Assembly: GCA_902516825.1 (NCBI GenBank)
Contig: CABXZZ010000001.1
Coordinates: 43,494-107,493, forward strand
DNA from: an uncultured SAR116 cluster alpha proteobacterium
GTDB lineage: Bacteria > Pseudomonadota > Alphaproteobacteria > Puniceispirillales > Puniceispirillaceae
Direction: 5' to 3'
DNA length: 64,000 nucleotides
Of the stretch, positions 47,408-58,059 are shown piece by piece. The notes under the pieces are model-generated. The model had not been told where the DNA came from, did no database searches, and saw only the letters and a program-made list of their open reading frames with translations. Position 1 is the first letter of the stretch, and each line of letters opens with the position of its first letter. The translations under genes and the position numbers were made by a program.

Positions 47408-48253
47408 ATGCACTCCTTTCAGCTCCAAAAATCATATACTGGCGCTGCATATTATCAGCATGAGCTCCTATCCTCAGACACCGTTATTCACGGGTTCTTC
47501 ACTCGAAAGGGCGGACTATCGAAAGGCGTTTTTTCTGGGCTCAATAGTGCAATAAATTCTGGAGACCAGATTAATGATGTAAATAAAAATAGGCAAATCG
47601 TCAAACAGAGCCTGACACATAAAAAATACCAGCTTATTACTCTTAAACAAATACATGGGAATAGAGTTATAATCATAGATAGTCACAATACCGGGAAAAC
47701 CTATGACATCAAATACCCGAATTCTAGTCTTCAAGCTGATGGCCTTGTTACCAAGAAAAAAGATGTGCTACTTGGGATATTAACAGCTGATTGTGCTCCT
47801 ATATTAATGGCAGATTACAAAGTTGGTGTTATAGGTGCGTGCCATGCAGGCTGGAAGGGCACCACTTCAGGAATAATTGAAAATACCCTATTTGCAATGT
47901 GTAAGATTGGGGCAAGCAGGCAAAATATCCGTTGCGTAGTTGGACCCGCAATAGCACAAAAAAATTATCAGGTTGGGCATGATTTGAAAAATAGTGTTTT
48001 GGAAGTTTATCCATCCGCTCTTGAACTTTTTGCTCCGGACGCGCAAGGAAGCATGATATCTGGCGAAAATAAGTTTCTGTTCGATTTGCAAGGTTTCTGC
48101 TCACTGGCTCTAGAACAAGCACAGATAAAACATCAAAAGAGAATTAATGTCGATACTTATCAAAATCAAGATTTGTTATATAGCTATCGTCTTTCCCGCC
48201 AAGCGGGAACACAACAATATGGCCGGCAAGTTTCGGTAATTGGATTGAGATAG
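47408..48253 (+). CDS. pgeF: Laccase-domain protein PgeF/YfiH (purine nucleoside phosphorylase-like)
   Basis: 281 residues. Metal-site motifs include 'LTADCAPILMAD' and 'GACHAGWKGTTSG', and the N-terminal 'HGFFTRKGGLSKGVFSGLN'. Members act on purine nucleosides and the E. coli one proofreads peptidoglycan building. It follows the MidA-like gene by 51 bp. Confidence 0.92.
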   Translation: MHSFQLQKSYTGAAYYQHELLSSDTVIHGFFTRKGGLSKGVFSGLNSAINSGDQINDVNKNRQIVKQSLTHKKYQLITLKQIHGNRVIIIDSHNTGKTYDIKYPNSSLQADGLVTKKKDVLLGILTADCAPILMADYKVGVIGACHAGWKGTTSGIIENTLFAMCKIGASRQNIRCVVGPAIAQKNYQVGHDLKNSVLEVYPSALELFAPDAQGSMISGENKFLFDLQGFCSLALEQAQIKHQKRINVDTYQNQDLLYSYRLSRQAGTQQYGRQVSVIGLR

Positions 48254-48261
48254 AGGTTAAA

Positions 48262-48330
48262 ATGCCACATTTATGGATGTTCTTTTTATTTTGTTTTATT
48301 GGTTTGTTAGCGTCCTGTTTCATGGGCTGA
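48262..48330 (+). CDS. Possible 22-residue hydrophobic micropeptide with a lipobox-like end
   Basis: An ATG at 48262 lies 8 bp after the pgeF stop and follows GAGG at good spacing. It encodes a charged-poor, hydrophobic peptide (MPHLWMFFLFCFIGLLASC, then FMG). LASC resembles a lipobox, and the layout recalls entericidin-type small lipoproteins. Too short to prove by sequence alone. Confidence 0.35.
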   Translation: MPHLWMFFLFCFIGLLASCFMG

Positions 48331-48411
48331 TCTATATATAATCTTCGCTTGTCATAATGCTATCTGGTTGTTAAACAAATTAAGAATTAGAATAAAAATG
48401 GGTATGCATCA

Positions 48412-49344
48412 ATGAAGGTCCTATCGTGTAATTCAAATCGACCCCTTGCTGAAGCTATCGCAACCTATCTTAATGTATCTCTTACAGAAGCAGATGTTAG
48501 ACGCTTTGCCGATATGGAAGTGTTTGTTGAAATTCATGAGAATGTCAGGGGTGAAGATGTCTTTGTAGTTCAATCTACCTCTTATCCAGCTAATGATAAT
48601 ATAATGGAACTTCTGGTTTGTTTGGATGCACTTCGGCGCGGTTCTGCAAGACGTGTTACAGCCGTACTTCCATATTACGGATATGCAAGACAGGATAGAA
48701 AATCAGGTCCTCGCACACCGATTTCTGCCAAGCTTCTTGCTAACTTAATTACTTCGGCTGGTGCAGATAGGGTTTTAACAATAGACTTGCACGCAGCACA
48801 AATTCAGGGCTTTTTTGATATTCCTGCAGATAACTTATACTCCGCACCAGTTTTTAAAACTGATATTATTTCTCGTTATAAGTCGGAAGAATTGGTCGTT
48901 GTCTCTCCTGATGTTGGCGGTGTTATTCGTGCACGAGCTATTGCAAGTAGAATCGAAGCTGACCTTGCAATTATTGACAAAAGAAGACCACGAGCCGGCA
49001 TATCTGAAGTAATGAATATTATTGGTGATGTTGCTGGGCGATATTGTATTATGGTTGATGATATTGTTGATTCTGGTGGTACGTTATGCAACGCTGCCCA
49101 AGCTCTAATTGACGCAGGTGCCGTAAGTGTTGACGCTTATGTTACCCATGGCGTCTTATCAGGTGGAGCAGTAAGCAGAGTTGCATCTTCCCCTTTAAAC
49201 TCGCTAGTAACCACTGACTCGATACAATCAACAGAGGCCATGCGCGTTGCAAAAAACATTCGCCAAATAACCGTTGCACCGCTGCTAGGAGAAGCCATAA
49301 AGCGAATTCATGAAGAACGGTCCGTATCCTCTTTATTCCAGTAA
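48412..49344 (+). CDS. prs: Ribose-phosphate pyrophosphokinase Prs
   Basis: 310 residues, class I PRPP synthetase. '[20 protein letters not shown]' is the ATP flexible loop and '[18 protein letters not shown]' the PRPP-binding loop. It makes PRPP for purines, pyrimidines, His and Trp. It precedes rplY, a conserved alphaproteobacterial pair. Confidence 0.97.
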   Translation: MKVLSCNSNRPLAEAIATYLNVSLTEADVRRFADMEVFVEIHENVRGEDVFVVQSTSYPANDNIMELLVCLDALRRGSARRVTAVLPYYGYARQDRKSGPRTPISAKLLANLITSAGADRVLTIDLHAAQIQGFFDIPADNLYSAPVFKTDIISRYKSEELVVVSPDVGGVIRARAIASRIEADLAIIDKRRPRAGISEVMNIIGDVAGRYCIMVDDIVDSGGTLCNAAQALIDAGAVSVDAYVTHGVLSGGAVSRVASSPLNSLVTTDSIQSTEAMRVAKNIRQITVAPLLGEAIKRIHEERSVSSLFQ

Positions 49345-49468
49345 AAATGTTAACAGACATTTTATTCTGAATTATCAGATATATCTTGTTTTTTAACCGT
49401 AAAATGCCTATCAAAACACATCCATGCACCCCTGGAGGCATGGAGCTGATGATGATAAGGAGAAAAAC

Positions 49469-50101
49469 ATGTCAGAAAACACTTTGATAAGCGCAGATCT
49501 GCGTGATCGGGTTGGTAAGGGGTCCGCCCGTGCGGCACGCCGTGCAGGTAAGATTCCAGCGGTCATTTATGGCGATAAAAAAGAGCCTATTGCGATTGAA
49601 ATTGAAGCAAGAATGATGCGCAAAATAATCCATGAACCCGGGATTTTTAGCCGTTTACTAGATATTAATGTCGATAACGGAAAACACACTGTTTTAATGC
49701 GTGATATCCATTTTCATCCAGTAACAGATGACCCTTTGCATTTTGATTTCCTTCGGGTTGGAGAATCAAGCACTATATCTGTTGCAATTGGTGTTGAATT
49801 TATAAATGAGGATATTTGTCCTGCGTTAAAAGTTGGAGGTGTATTGAATATTGTTAGATATGAGGTGGAGTTAAACTGTTTGCCTATTGCTATTCCTGAG
49901 AAAATCACAATTGATTTAGCAGAAGCAAAAATAGGTGACTCAATTCATATAAGCGCTGTTGAACTTCCCGATGGTGTAACGCCAACAATTGCAGATCGTG
50001 ATTTTACAATTGCAACACTGCAGTCACCTGGCGGGGGCGTTAAAAATGAAGATGATGAAGCTGGTGATATTGATTCTAGCGACAACACTGAAACAGAATA
50101 A
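49469..50101 (+). CDS. rplY: 50S ribosomal protein L25 (CTC form)
   Basis: 210 residues, the long L25/general stress form. The L25 domain covers ~1-95 ('RDRVGKGSARAARRAGKIPA', 'VLMRDIHFHPVTDDPLHFDF') followed by the CTC beta domain. The ATG at 49469 follows AAGGAG. It binds 5S rRNA. The acidic end (EDDEAGDIDSSDNTETE) is typical. Confidence 0.95.
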   Translation: MSENTLISADLRDRVGKGSARAARRAGKIPAVIYGDKKEPIAIEIEARMMRKIIHEPGIFSRLLDINVDNGKHTVLMRDIHFHPVTDDPLHFDFLRVGESSTISVAIGVEFINEDICPALKVGGVLNIVRYEVELNCLPIAIPEKITIDLAEAKIGDSIHISAVELPDGVTPTIADRDFTIATLQSPGGGVKNEDDEAGDIDSSDNTETE

Positions 50102-50122
50102 CAAAAACAATAACGAATTGAC

Positions 50123-50145
50123 AAAGGGGCCAAAATGGCCCCTTT
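50123..50145 (+). terminator. Hairpin terminator between rplY and pth
   Basis: A perfect 9-bp stem AAAGGGGCC / GGCCCCTTT with a 5-nt loop, 21 bp after the rplY stop. The T run after it is short (TTT, then ACTATG), so termination may be partial. Confidence 0.6.
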
Positions 50146-50172
50146 ACTATGTAACCATTTAATTAATTTGAT

Positions 50173-50808
50173 ATGGATATTGTTATGCTATTATGGGTTG
50201 GCCTTGGAAATCCTAGCAAGAAACACGACAAGCAACGCCACAATATCGGGTTTATGGTTGTTGACGAAATTGCCTCAAAATATTCTTTTGGATCATGGCG
50301 AGATAAAATGAATGCGCTTATAGCTGAAGGGGAAATCGCGGGTCAGAAAATATTATTGGTAAAGCCCCAAACTTTTATGAATAAATCGGGTATTCCTGTC
50401 TCTCAGATTGCGAAGTTTTTTAAGGTTTCTGAAAATTTGATTTATGTATTTTACGACGATATAGATCTAAAACCTGGCCAAATAAAAATAAAAAATGGTG
50501 GAGGACACGGGGGTCATAATGGTATTCGTGACATTGATCAGTCTATTGCTAGGGAATATTGGCGAATTAGAATTGGCATTGGAAGGCCTCACGAAAAGGC
50601 ACTGGTACATAACTGGGTTCTCAATGATTTTAGTTTGGAAGAACACAGGAATTGGCTTGGTGCACTTCTTGAAGTGATGGCAATGGAAGCACCTATTTTG
50701 GCTGAACAACAACCAGAGAAATTTATGTCGCGCGTAGCATGGCGAGCACCCTCGCCAGCTCAAATGCAGAAAAAAAATCAAAAAAACGGAGACCAAAATG
50801 GGATTTAA
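50173..50808 (+). CDS. pth: Peptidyl-tRNA hydrolase Pth
   Basis: 211 residues. 'WVGLGNPSKKHDKQRHNIGF' holds the catalytic His, and 'KPQTFMNKSG', 'YDDIDLKPGQIKIKNGGGHG' and 'GHNGIRD' are family motifs. A start at 50185 (MLLWVGLG) is also possible. It frees tRNA from stalled peptides. Its last 11 bp overlap the ychF start. Confidence 0.96.
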   Translation: MDIVMLLWVGLGNPSKKHDKQRHNIGFMVVDEIASKYSFGSWRDKMNALIAEGEIAGQKILLVKPQTFMNKSGIPVSQIAKFFKVSENLIYVFYDDIDLKPGQIKIKNGGGHGGHNGIRDIDQSIAREYWRIRIGIGRPHEKALVHNWVLNDFSLEEHRNWLGALLEVMAMEAPILAEQQPEKFMSRVAWRAPSPAQMQKKNQKNGDQNGI

Positions 50809-51895
50809 TTGCGGTATCGTAGGCCTGCCTAATGTCGGAAAATCCACTTTATTTAACGCTCTTACAAAAACAGCAGCAGCAGAAGCAGCAAACTATCCAT
50901 TTTGCACCATTGAGCCAAATACTGGGCGCGTTGGGGTACCAGATGAGCGGTTAGAGCAATTAGCCCTTTTAGCAAAATCAGCACAAATATTACCAACACA
51001 GCTTGAGTTTGTTGATATTGCTGGACTCGTTAAGGGTGCTGCTCAAGGTGAAGGGCTTGGAAACAAATTTCTTGCCAATATTAGGGAAGTAGATGCCATC
51101 GCACATGTACTTAGATGTTTTTCTAGTGAGGACATCACTCATGTAGAAGGAGATATTAACCCAGCTAGAGATGCAGAAATCGTTCAGACCGAGCTTATGC
51201 TTGCAGATATTGAATCACTTGAAAAAAGGATGGTGAGCCTCACAAAAAAGAGCAGAGGAGGCGATAAGCAAGCTATGAGAGATCTTGCGCTAATGGAAAA
51301 AATATTTCAGCATCTCTCTGCAGGAAATCCAGCAAGAACTATATCTTTAACAGAAGATGAAGTTGTAAGAATGAATTTAATGCAACTTCTAACAGCTAAA
51401 CCAATATTATATGTGTGTAATGTTGCAGAGGAGGATGTAGTTAACGGTAACTCCTTTACCCGTTCTGTGTTTGATAAGGCTGAGGCAGAGAATTGCAATG
51501 CTGTAATTATATCTGCTGCCATTGAAGCTGAGATAGCCTCCCTTCCAGAGGAGGATGCAGGTGAGTTTCTAAGTGAATTAGGCCTTAGCGAAGCAGGTTT
51601 AGATAGAATGATAAAAGCAGGATATGCGTTATTGAACTTAACTACATTTTTTACTGTCGGACCAAAGGAAGCTCGTGCATGGACGGTACAAAAAGGAGCT
51701 AAAGCACCAGAAGCAGCAGGGGTAATACATACAGATTTTCAGCGCGGCTTTATTCGTGCGGAAACCATTGCATATTCTGATTATGTTGAGCATGGTGGCG
51801 AAGCTAGATGCAAGGATTATGGAAAATTTCGGATTGAAGGTGCTGACTATCTGGTTAAAGATGGTGATGTTTTTCATTTTAGATTTAACGTATAG
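50798..51895 (+). CDS. ychF: Ribosome-associated GTPase/ATPase YchF (OLA1)
   Basis: 365 residues. The Obg-family G domain starts 'CGIVGLPNVGKSTLFNALTK' (P-loop), with 'EFVDIAGLVKGAAQGEGLGN'. The C-terminal TGS domain ends 'DYLVKDGDVFHFRFNV'. YchF prefers ATP and links to the ribosome and stress control. It overlaps pth by 11 bp, the usual pth-ychF order. Confidence 0.97.
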   Translation: MGFNCGIVGLPNVGKSTLFNALTKTAAAEAANYPFCTIEPNTGRVGVPDERLEQLALLAKSAQILPTQLEFVDIAGLVKGAAQGEGLGNKFLANIREVDAIAHVLRCFSSEDITHVEGDINPARDAEIVQTELMLADIESLEKRMVSLTKKSRGGDKQAMRDLALMEKIFQHLSAGNPARTISLTEDEVVRMNLMQLLTAKPILYVCNVAEEDVVNGNSFTRSVFDKAEAENCNAVIISAAIEAEIASLPEEDAGEFLSELGLSEAGLDRMIKAGYALLNLTTFFTVGPKEARAWTVQKGAKAPEAAGVIHTDFQRGFIRAETIAYSDYVEHGGEARCKDYGKFRIEGADYLVKDGDVFHFRFNV

Positions 51896-52009
51896 TTGCA
51901 AATCTGCGGCAAAATTATAATACAACTAAAAATCGAGAAACTTAGTAAATGTCAAAAAATGTTGGTGTGATTAAAACTACCTTTTTATAGCGCACCTCCA
52001 CTGCCCGCT

Positions 52010-52774
52010 TTAGGCTTTTTTTACATCTGCCCAGATAAATTTCATGGCGCCATAACTCATTCCAACCATTATCAGCAAGAATATCATCACTTTAACCCCT
52101 GTGCGTTTTCGCTTTTCCAAGCTAGGCTCTGCAGTCCAAGTAAGGAAATATACCAAATCACTAGCGATGGCAGAAACATCTGTCGGCGCGCCATCTGCGT
52201 AAGTCACATCTTCACCATAAATAGGCTGAGGCATAGCGATTAAATAGCCTGGGTAAGCAGCGTTATAATACATCCCATCTGGCACGTCTTTATCTTCAGG
52301 AGCATCTTTATAAGATGTTAGCAAGCTATACAGATAATCCGGTCCTTTTGCTCTTGCTTTAGTAATCAGTGACAAATCTGGGGGATAAGCGCCATTGTTG
52401 CCTGCACGTGCGGCAGCGTCATTTGGATAGGGCGATGGAAATCTATCTGCAGCGATACCAGGGCGTATAAACATTTCGCCCTCGTCATTAGGTCCGTCTT
52501 CCACATCATATTCTGCAGCAAAAGCTTTTATTTCGTCATCGTTATACCCAAGATCGGATAAGTTCCTAAACGCTATGTAATTGAGTGAATGACAAGAAGC
52601 GCAAATTTCCCGGTAGGCTTGAAATCCGCGCTGCATGGCCGCTTTATCCAAAGTGCCAAACGGACCGTTAAAGCTCCAATCCTTTTGCTTTAAGACAACA
52701 TCCCCAGACCCTGCGGCAATAGCATTACTTGCAAAGAGAGCACAGCTAAAAATAATAGCTTTGCACCATTTCAT
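52010..52774 (-). CDS. petC: Ubiquinol-cytochrome c reductase, cytochrome c1
   Basis: 254 residues. A signal peptide (1-21), a c-type haem site CASCH (58-62) and a C-terminal membrane anchor (about 228-248) are clear. It passes electrons from the Rieske protein to cytochrome c. It overlaps petB by 4 bp. Confidence 0.95.
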   Translation of the reverse strand: MKWCKAIIFSCALFASNAIAAGSGDVVLKQKDWSFNGPFGTLDKAAMQRGFQAYREICASCHSLNYIAFRNLSDLGYNDDEIKAFAAEYDVEDGPNDEGEMFIRPGIAADRFPSPYPNDAAARAGNNGAYPPDLSLITKARAKGPDYLYSLLTSYKDAPEDKDVPDGMYYNAAYPGYLIAMPQPIYGEDVTYADGAPTDVSAIASDLVYFLTWTAEPSLEKRKRTGVKVMIFLLIMVGMSYGAMKFIWADVKKA

Positions 52775-54027
52775 CGCACCTTCTCCTTAACAGCAGACGC
52801 AACACCCGCCATAGCGTTACCTCCCAACACCGATTTAGACAACGATTGAGGCAACGGTCTAGGCGTTTCTATTACCGACAATAATGGGAGAATGGCAAGA
52901 AAATGGAGGAAGTACCAAGCGGTTGCCACCCTTGATAAAACAACATAAATTCCTTCAGCGGGCATACCACCAAGATAACCAAGAGCAATACAATCAACTA
53001 CAAAAACCCAAAAGAAAATTCTAAAGATAGGGCGGAAGTTGCCTGAACGAATCGGAGATCTATCCAGCCACGGTAGAATAAATAATACAGCAATCGCTCC
53101 AAACATGGCTACCACTCCACCGAGCTTATCGGGGACAGCGCGCAGGATTGCATAAAATGGCAGGAAATACCATTCTGGCACAATGTGCGCAGGCGTTTGC
53201 ATTGGATTTGCAGGAATATAATTATCTGGATGCCCCATGAAGTTTGGAAAGAAAAATATAGCTGCGGCAAATAAGGTCAAAAAGATAGAAAGACCAAAGA
53301 AATCCTTTATTGTGTAGTAAGGATGAAACGGAACAGTATCTTGTGGGCCACTAGGGTCTATACCAATCGGGTTATTAGAGCCAAAGCGATGCAATGCCAC
53401 AAGGTGAAGAATAACAACGCCAACAATAAGAAATGGCATTAAATAGTGTAAAGCAAAAAATCTATTTAAAGTTGGATTATCAACAGAAAATCCTCCCCAG
53501 AGTAGCGTTACTATTGAATCACCAACCAATGGAATAGCTGAAAATAAATTGGTAATCACTGTTGCACCCCAAAAACTCATTTGCCCCCATGGTAATACGT
53601 AGCCCATAAACGCTGTTGCCATCATCAACAGAAGGATAAGAACGCCTAAAATCCACAATAACTCTCTTGGAGCTTTGTATGAACCGTAATATAACCCCCT
53701 AAAAATATGAATAAATACAACTATAAAGAAGAAACTTGCTCCATTCATATGAATGTAACGAAGCAGCCATCCATGATTAACATCACGCATAATTCTCTCA
53801 ACAGACTGAAATGCGTAATCAACATGCGGCGTATAACTCATCGCCAAGACAATGCCCGTTACGATCATAATCACTAAAGATATTCCAGCAAGCGAACCAA
53901 AATTCCAGAAATAGTTCAAATTTTTAGGTGTTGGATATTCATTAAGCTCATGGTCCATAAACGTGAAAATGGGGAGCCTGTGATCAATCCAACGGACGAC
54001 AGGGTTTGAAAATTTATCTGCTGACAT
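52771..54027 (-). CDS. petB: Ubiquinol-cytochrome c reductase, cytochrome b
   Basis: 418 residues with eight or more membrane segments. Haem-ligand helices ('[20 protein letters not shown]', '[20 protein letters not shown]') and the Qo-site PEWY ('[17 protein letters not shown]') are present. It is the quinol-oxidising core of complex III. It lies between petA and petC in one leftward operon. Confidence 0.97.
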   Translation of the reverse strand: MSADKFSNPVVRWIDHRLPIFTFMDHELNEYPTPKNLNYFWNFGSLAGISLVIMIVTGIVLAMSYTPHVDYAFQSVERIMRDVNHGWLLRYIHMNGASFFFIVVFIHIFRGLYYGSYKAPRELLWILGVLILLLMMATAFMGYVLPWGQMSFWGATVITNLFSAIPLVGDSIVTLLWGGFSVDNPTLNRFFALHYLMPFLIVGVVILHLVALHRFGSNNPIGIDPSGPQDTVPFHPYYTIKDFFGLSIFLTLFAAAIFFFPNFMGHPDNYIPANPMQTPAHIVPEWYFLPFYAILRAVPDKLGGVVAMFGAIAVLFILPWLDRSPIRSGNFRPIFRIFFWVFVVDCIALGYLGGMPAEGIYVVLSRVATAWYFLHFLAILPLLSVIETPRPLPQSLSKSVLGGNAMAGVASAVKEKVR

Positions 54028-54048
54028 AAATCTATTCCTTATATGAGA

Positions 54049-54603
54049 TTAGCCAATTTTAATGACTGCATCTGATGCAAATTGATAGGGAGGGATTTCC
54101 AAATTCAGGGGTGCCGGCCCTTTTCTTATTCTACCAGAGCTATCATAGTGAGAGCCGTGACAAGGACAAAACCAGCCATCATATTCTCCTTTGACATCTC
54201 CACTCTTCTGCCCAAGAGGAACGCACCCAAGATGCGTACAAACACCAAGCATAACCAAAAATTGTGGGTTTGTTACACGCTCGTCATCAGTTTGAGGGTC
54301 TTTCAAATCAGATAACTGAACCGACTGTGCGGAAGTAATTTCAGTTTCAGTTCTATGTCTGATGAAAACTGGTTTTCCGCGCCATTTGACAGTGATAGAC
54401 TGTCCCATCTCAATTTTTGATATATCGACTTCAATAGAAGCGAGCGCCAATGTGTCGGCCGCTGGATTCATTTGATCTATTAATGGCCAAGCCACCGAAG
54501 CTAGGCCGATGCCTGCCATCGCATAACTCGCGACAACTATAAAATCACGTCGACCCTTATTGGGCGAACCATCACCTTGTTTCAATGTCTGTATTTTTGC
54601 CAT
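54049..54603 (-). CDS. petA: Ubiquinol-cytochrome c reductase, Rieske iron-sulfur subunit
   Basis: 184 residues from an ATG preceded by GAGGGG; an upstream start at 54639 is unlikely. A twin-arginine start (RRDFIVVA, 18-25) and membrane anchor lead to the 2Fe-2S site: CTHLGC (122-127) and CPCHG (146-150). First gene of petABC. The 155 bp upstream have no clear promoter match. Confidence 0.96.
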   Translation of the reverse strand: MAKIQTLKQGDGSPNKGRRDFIVVASYAMAGIGLASVAWPLIDQMNPAADTLALASIEVDISKIEMGQSITVKWRGKPVFIRHRTETEITSAQSVQLSDLKDPQTDDERVTNPQFLVMLGVCTHLGCVPLGQKSGDVKGEYDGWFCPCHGSHYDSSGRIRKGPAPLNLEIPPYQFASDAVIKIG

Positions 54604-54795
54604 CTTCCCCTCACCACACATCAACAATTGGGCGACCAAATATATTTTTATGACTGTTATAACTTTATGATAATGAACTTAGGGCGATATTAGCCGAAAG
54701 CACACAAAATTCCATAGTATACTCCCCGAAAACAGCTCCAAATGCTAATGTTTTTCCCCAGATGGAACAATTTGTCGCAAGCGTACGAGTTTAGA

Positions 54796-55644
54796 TTAGG
54801 GCCAGCGAACTCTTGGCGGCAAACTCATCAAAATAGCCTCAATATTTCCCCCTGTTTTTAGTCCAAAAAGTGTCCCACGATCGTAAAGTAAATTGAATTC
54901 AACATATCTTCCGCGACAAATTTCTTGAAATTCACGGTCAGCTTCAGTCCAAGTACTATCTTTCGTCGCTCTTACGATTTTTGCGTAAGAATCCTTAAAT
55001 GCAAGGCCAATATCTTTGGTAAACTCAAAATCAGAATCCCAATTGCCACTATTCAGACTATCAAAAAAAATTCCTCCTGCACCACGAGGCTCATCGCGAT
55101 GTTTTAGGTAAAAATATTCATCGCACCATTTTTTATATTTTGGATAATAATCTTTATCATATTTATCGCATGCTTGCTTCATATCAGCATGAAACTTTTC
55201 AGCTTCTTTAATAGCGGGTCGAATAGGAGTTAAATCTCCACCACCGCCAAACCAAGATTTGCTGGTAACAATATAGCGTGTATTCATGTGTGCTGCAGGA
55301 ACAAATGGGTTTTGAGGATGCGCCACCACTGAAATACCGGCGGCCCAGAATTTACCGTTTTCGCTCGCTCCAGAGATTGAAGCTCTAAATTCTTCTGAAA
55401 ATTCACCAAAAACAACAGAAGTATTGACACCAACTTTTTCAAATATACGTCCATTCATAACACGCATTCTGCCACCACCACCGCCTTCTCTATTCCATTT
55501 TTTTTCATGAAAAGTACCCGCCGGTAAATCTGACAAACCCAATGCCCCTTCACCTTCAATCTTCTTAAATTCATTACAAATCTGATTCTGCAACTCTTGA
55601 AACCATCTCTTAGCCGATTCTTTTTTTTCGTCCAAACTATCCAT
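54796..55644 (-). CDS. hemF: Oxygen-dependent coproporphyrinogen III oxidase HemF
   Basis: 282 residues. Signatures: '[20 protein letters not shown]', '[20 protein letters not shown]' and '[20 protein letters not shown]' in part ('[17 protein letters not shown]'). It converts coproporphyrinogen III to protoporphyrinogen IX in haem synthesis and needs oxygen. It lies next to petABC, which needs haem. Confidence 0.96.
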   Translation of the reverse strand: MDSLDEKKESAKRWFQELQNQICNEFKKIEGEGALGLSDLPAGTFHEKKWNREGGGGGRMRVMNGRIFEKVGVNTSVVFGEFSEEFRASISGASENGKFWAAGISVVAHPQNPFVPAAHMNTRYIVTSKSWFGGGGDLTPIRPAIKEAEKFHADMKQACDKYDKDYYPKYKKWCDEYFYLKHRDEPRGAGGIFFDSLNSGNWDSDFEFTKDIGLAFKDSYAKIVRATKDSTWTEADREFQEICRGRYVEFNLLYDRGTLFGLKTGGNIEAILMSLPPRVRWP

Positions 55645-55767
55645 AGTCCTTTAAATTTCTTTGATAAGTTTCATATTGTTATTATCCAATGTTAATAAAT
55701 CCAAGCTCAAGCTTTTTAGCTCATTAATCTTATTAATAATAGGCAAAAAATAGAGTAAGAATAGGGC

Positions 55768-57024
55768 TCAATTTAGTTTGGGACTTTCAGGATGTATGAC
55801 CTCATTTATATTGTTCTTTATGTTTTTGGGCAAAAAATTAGTGTCTGACGGTATCTTAAAGTCATTCAAAACCCATATACGCTCTAGCTCAACTAGCTTC
55901 CTCCCCAATTGAGGCCCCGGCGTCCAGCCTAGTTGGATTAAATCTTCGCCTGAAACAGGGAATTTTTGTTTCTGAAACGCATCGATTTCTTTTAACAAAT
56001 TCTGCCCAAACATAAAACCTGTTCGAACAGAATAGATACGCGCCATATATTGAATGTCGTTCTCATGCCAATAGGCTATCTGTTTCCACTTCATGGTTGT
56101 AAGCCCTACAGCTTCAACCTCCGTGAGTCCTTTCATTAAGCGCTCAAAACGCCTTTGCTGCTGACGAGAGAATTGCATAAAGCTATAAAGCTTATTTTTA
56201 TTACAAATAGGTGTGATTGCGGCTAGCCTTGCTAGCCAATCCAATTGTAAAAAAGCCTTCTCCAACTGGTCAATTTTCAGGTTATCCAGCAAAAAATTAA
56301 AGCCAAACCCATGCCTGTCTAGTCCAATTTCGTGCGCAAGGTTAAGAGCCGCAATTGGAGTCTCTGCAGAAAGCAATTTTCTGAATTCGTCTGTAATTCT
56401 GTCTGCTGAGAGGGTGTTTAATTTGTGGCAATGCCTTTTGATTGCTTCGACATCACTTTTTGGAAGTGCAAACTCAGGCAGACAGGCAATAAAACGAAAT
56501 GCTCTTAAAATTCTAAGGTAGTCCTCTTCAATACGGGCATCCGCACTACCTATAAATTTAAGCTTTTTGCGCTTTATATCTAACGCGCCATTATACGGGT
56601 CGTATAGTATACCGTTATCTGTCAAATAGATCGCATTCATGGTGAAGTCACGTCTTTTGGCATCCACCAACCAATCTGTAGTTTCTTTCACCTCACTATG
56701 ACGACCGTCACTTTTAACATCAATACGCGTTTGAGTGATTTCAATAGATACATCATCCTGCAAAACCGTTATGGTGCCATATGCTAATCCAGTTTCATAG
56801 AATTTTAATTTTTGCTCAATCAATATGTTAATAAATTGGATTATCGGCATATTAATTGCCATATCAAAATCGTTTACCGGTTTTCTCATTAACCAGTCTC
56901 TAACGGCGCCACCAACAATACGAGCCTCCGAGCCATTTTCTCGGGCGATATTTTGAATTTTAGTAATCAAAGCCATCGCTTTTCCAACTGGAAAATCTGA
57001 CACAAAGTTTATTTTTTTGCTCAT
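55768..57024 (-). CDS. CCA tRNA nucleotidyltransferase / poly(A) polymerase family
   Basis: 418 residues. The class II nucleotidyltransferase head has 'RIVGGAVRDWLMRKPVNDFD' (catalytic DFD), 'RRDFTMNAIYLTDNGILYDP' and 'EEDYLRILRAFRFIACLPEF'. The C-terminal part is helical. Alphaproteobacterial members at this locus usually add CCA to tRNA; poly(A) activity cannot be excluded. It heads a leftward group (DUF6111 and CoA pyrophosphatase are upstream of it). Confidence 0.93.
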   Translation of the reverse strand: MSKKINFVSDFPVGKAMALITKIQNIARENGSEARIVGGAVRDWLMRKPVNDFDMAINMPIIQFINILIEQKLKFYETGLAYGTITVLQDDVSIEITQTRIDVKSDGRHSEVKETTDWLVDAKRRDFTMNAIYLTDNGILYDPYNGALDIKRKKLKFIGSADARIEEDYLRILRAFRFIACLPEFALPKSDVEAIKRHCHKLNTLSADRITDEFRKLLSAETPIAALNLAHEIGLDRHGFGFNFLLDNLKIDQLEKAFLQLDWLARLAAITPICNKNKLYSFMQFSRQQQRRFERLMKGLTEVEAVGLTTMKWKQIAYWHENDIQYMARIYSVRTGFMFGQNLLKEIDAFQKQKFPVSGEDLIQLGWTPGPQLGRKLVELERIWVLNDFKIPSDTNFLPKNIKNNINEVIHPESPKLN

Positions 57025-57064
57025 TTGCGCCTAGCACCAAAATTCTGTTCGTGAACGAGCAAAT

Positions 57065-57352
57065 TTATCTGTCATCAGCATCTTTAGATTCAAACTCACC
57101 TTTTTTAATCCTGCCATCCTCTATTTCAGCCGGAGAATATTGTGTTTCCGGGGGCGCTCCCCTTAATTCAAAAATAGCAAATGAAAAAACGCTCACAATA
57201 ATACTGACCAAAAGGATCAAAATTATTCTATTTTTTTCGATAAACTTTCGAAACTTATTATCCTCTGACATCCTTACAGAGACTAAACGCAGCGATTCTA
57301 TAAGAATAATAGCAACCAAAATTGCACAAGCGATATATAAATATCGTTTCAT
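57065..57352 (-). CDS. DUF6111-like small membrane protein
   Basis: 95 residues with two hydrophobic segments (about 5-25 and 44-63). The C-terminal part 'LRGAPPETQYSPAEIEDGRI' is the hallmark of the DUF6111 proteins found between CoA pyrophosphatase and CCA transferase in alphaproteobacteria. The function is unknown. Confidence 0.8.
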   Translation of the reverse strand: MKRYLYIACAILVAIILIESLRLVSVRMSEDNKFRKFIEKNRIILILLVSIIVSVFSFAIFELRGAPPETQYSPAEIEDGRIKKGEFESKDADDR

Positions 57353-57366
57353 TTAATTGACCTTTT

Positions 57367-57942
57367 CTAATTTTTTGATGGCACTATAGCACAAAATTGT
57401 CTGAGAATGGCTGCTGTTGCGCCCCAAACTACAGGATTTGTATTTTTAATTTCCCAAAACGTTTTGCTACCCGTTTTTGTTTTATATACTGCTCTACAAT
57501 AACAGTTAGGATCAAGATATAATGATAACGGAGAAATTATTATTGACGCAACTTCTGCTGGATTACGAATGAGTTGTCGCATGGCTTGTCTGGGCGTTTT
57601 GGCAAGATAGCCTACTACTGGTGATATATAAAAGCCAGTTGATGTTGCAACTGGTGAAAGATACCCCAGAATATCAACTCCGCTTGATGTAAGCCCTATC
57701 TCCTCTCTCGCTTCCCGCAATGCCGCGTCAACAATAGATTTGTCCTGAGAATCAATTTTACCTCCAGGGAAGCTCATTTGACCTGCGTGTTCATTCAAAT
57801 GAGGTGCGCGTTTTGTGAGTAAAATTGAGGGTGCAACATCCTCTCCAACTATAAGGCACAAAACTGCGGCATGCCTCATACCTTCTCCAAATGCAGTGCC
57901 ATTCATCTTACTTGAAACGCCCAATTTAATCTGTTTTAACAT
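57367..57942 (-). CDS. CoA pyrophosphatase, NUDIX family (NudL-like)
   Basis: 191 residues. The Nudix box is 'GGKIDSQDKSIVDAALREAR' followed by EEIGL, with the CoA-type upstream segment 'LTKRAPHLNEHAGQMSFPGG'. It cleaves CoA to phosphopantetheine and 3',5'-ADP. It is 14 bp from the DUF6111 gene and likely co-transcribed. Confidence 0.92.
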   Translation of the reverse strand: MLKQIKLGVSSKMNGTAFGEGMRHAAVLCLIVGEDVAPSILLTKRAPHLNEHAGQMSFPGGKIDSQDKSIVDAALREAREEIGLTSSGVDILGYLSPVATSTGFYISPVVGYLAKTPRQAMRQLIRNPAEVASIIISPLSLYLDPNCYCRAVYKTKTGSKTFWEIKNTNPVVWGATAAILRQFCAIVPSKN

Positions 57943-58059
57943 CTATCTATTACTTCTTTGTCAAACTTTTAAAAAAAATAAAGTTGGAAACTAGTCCTAA
58001 GTCATATTCTGAACTAAAGACAATAAGTTGTTTTTTTAACGTTAAAAGATCCACTCTAA

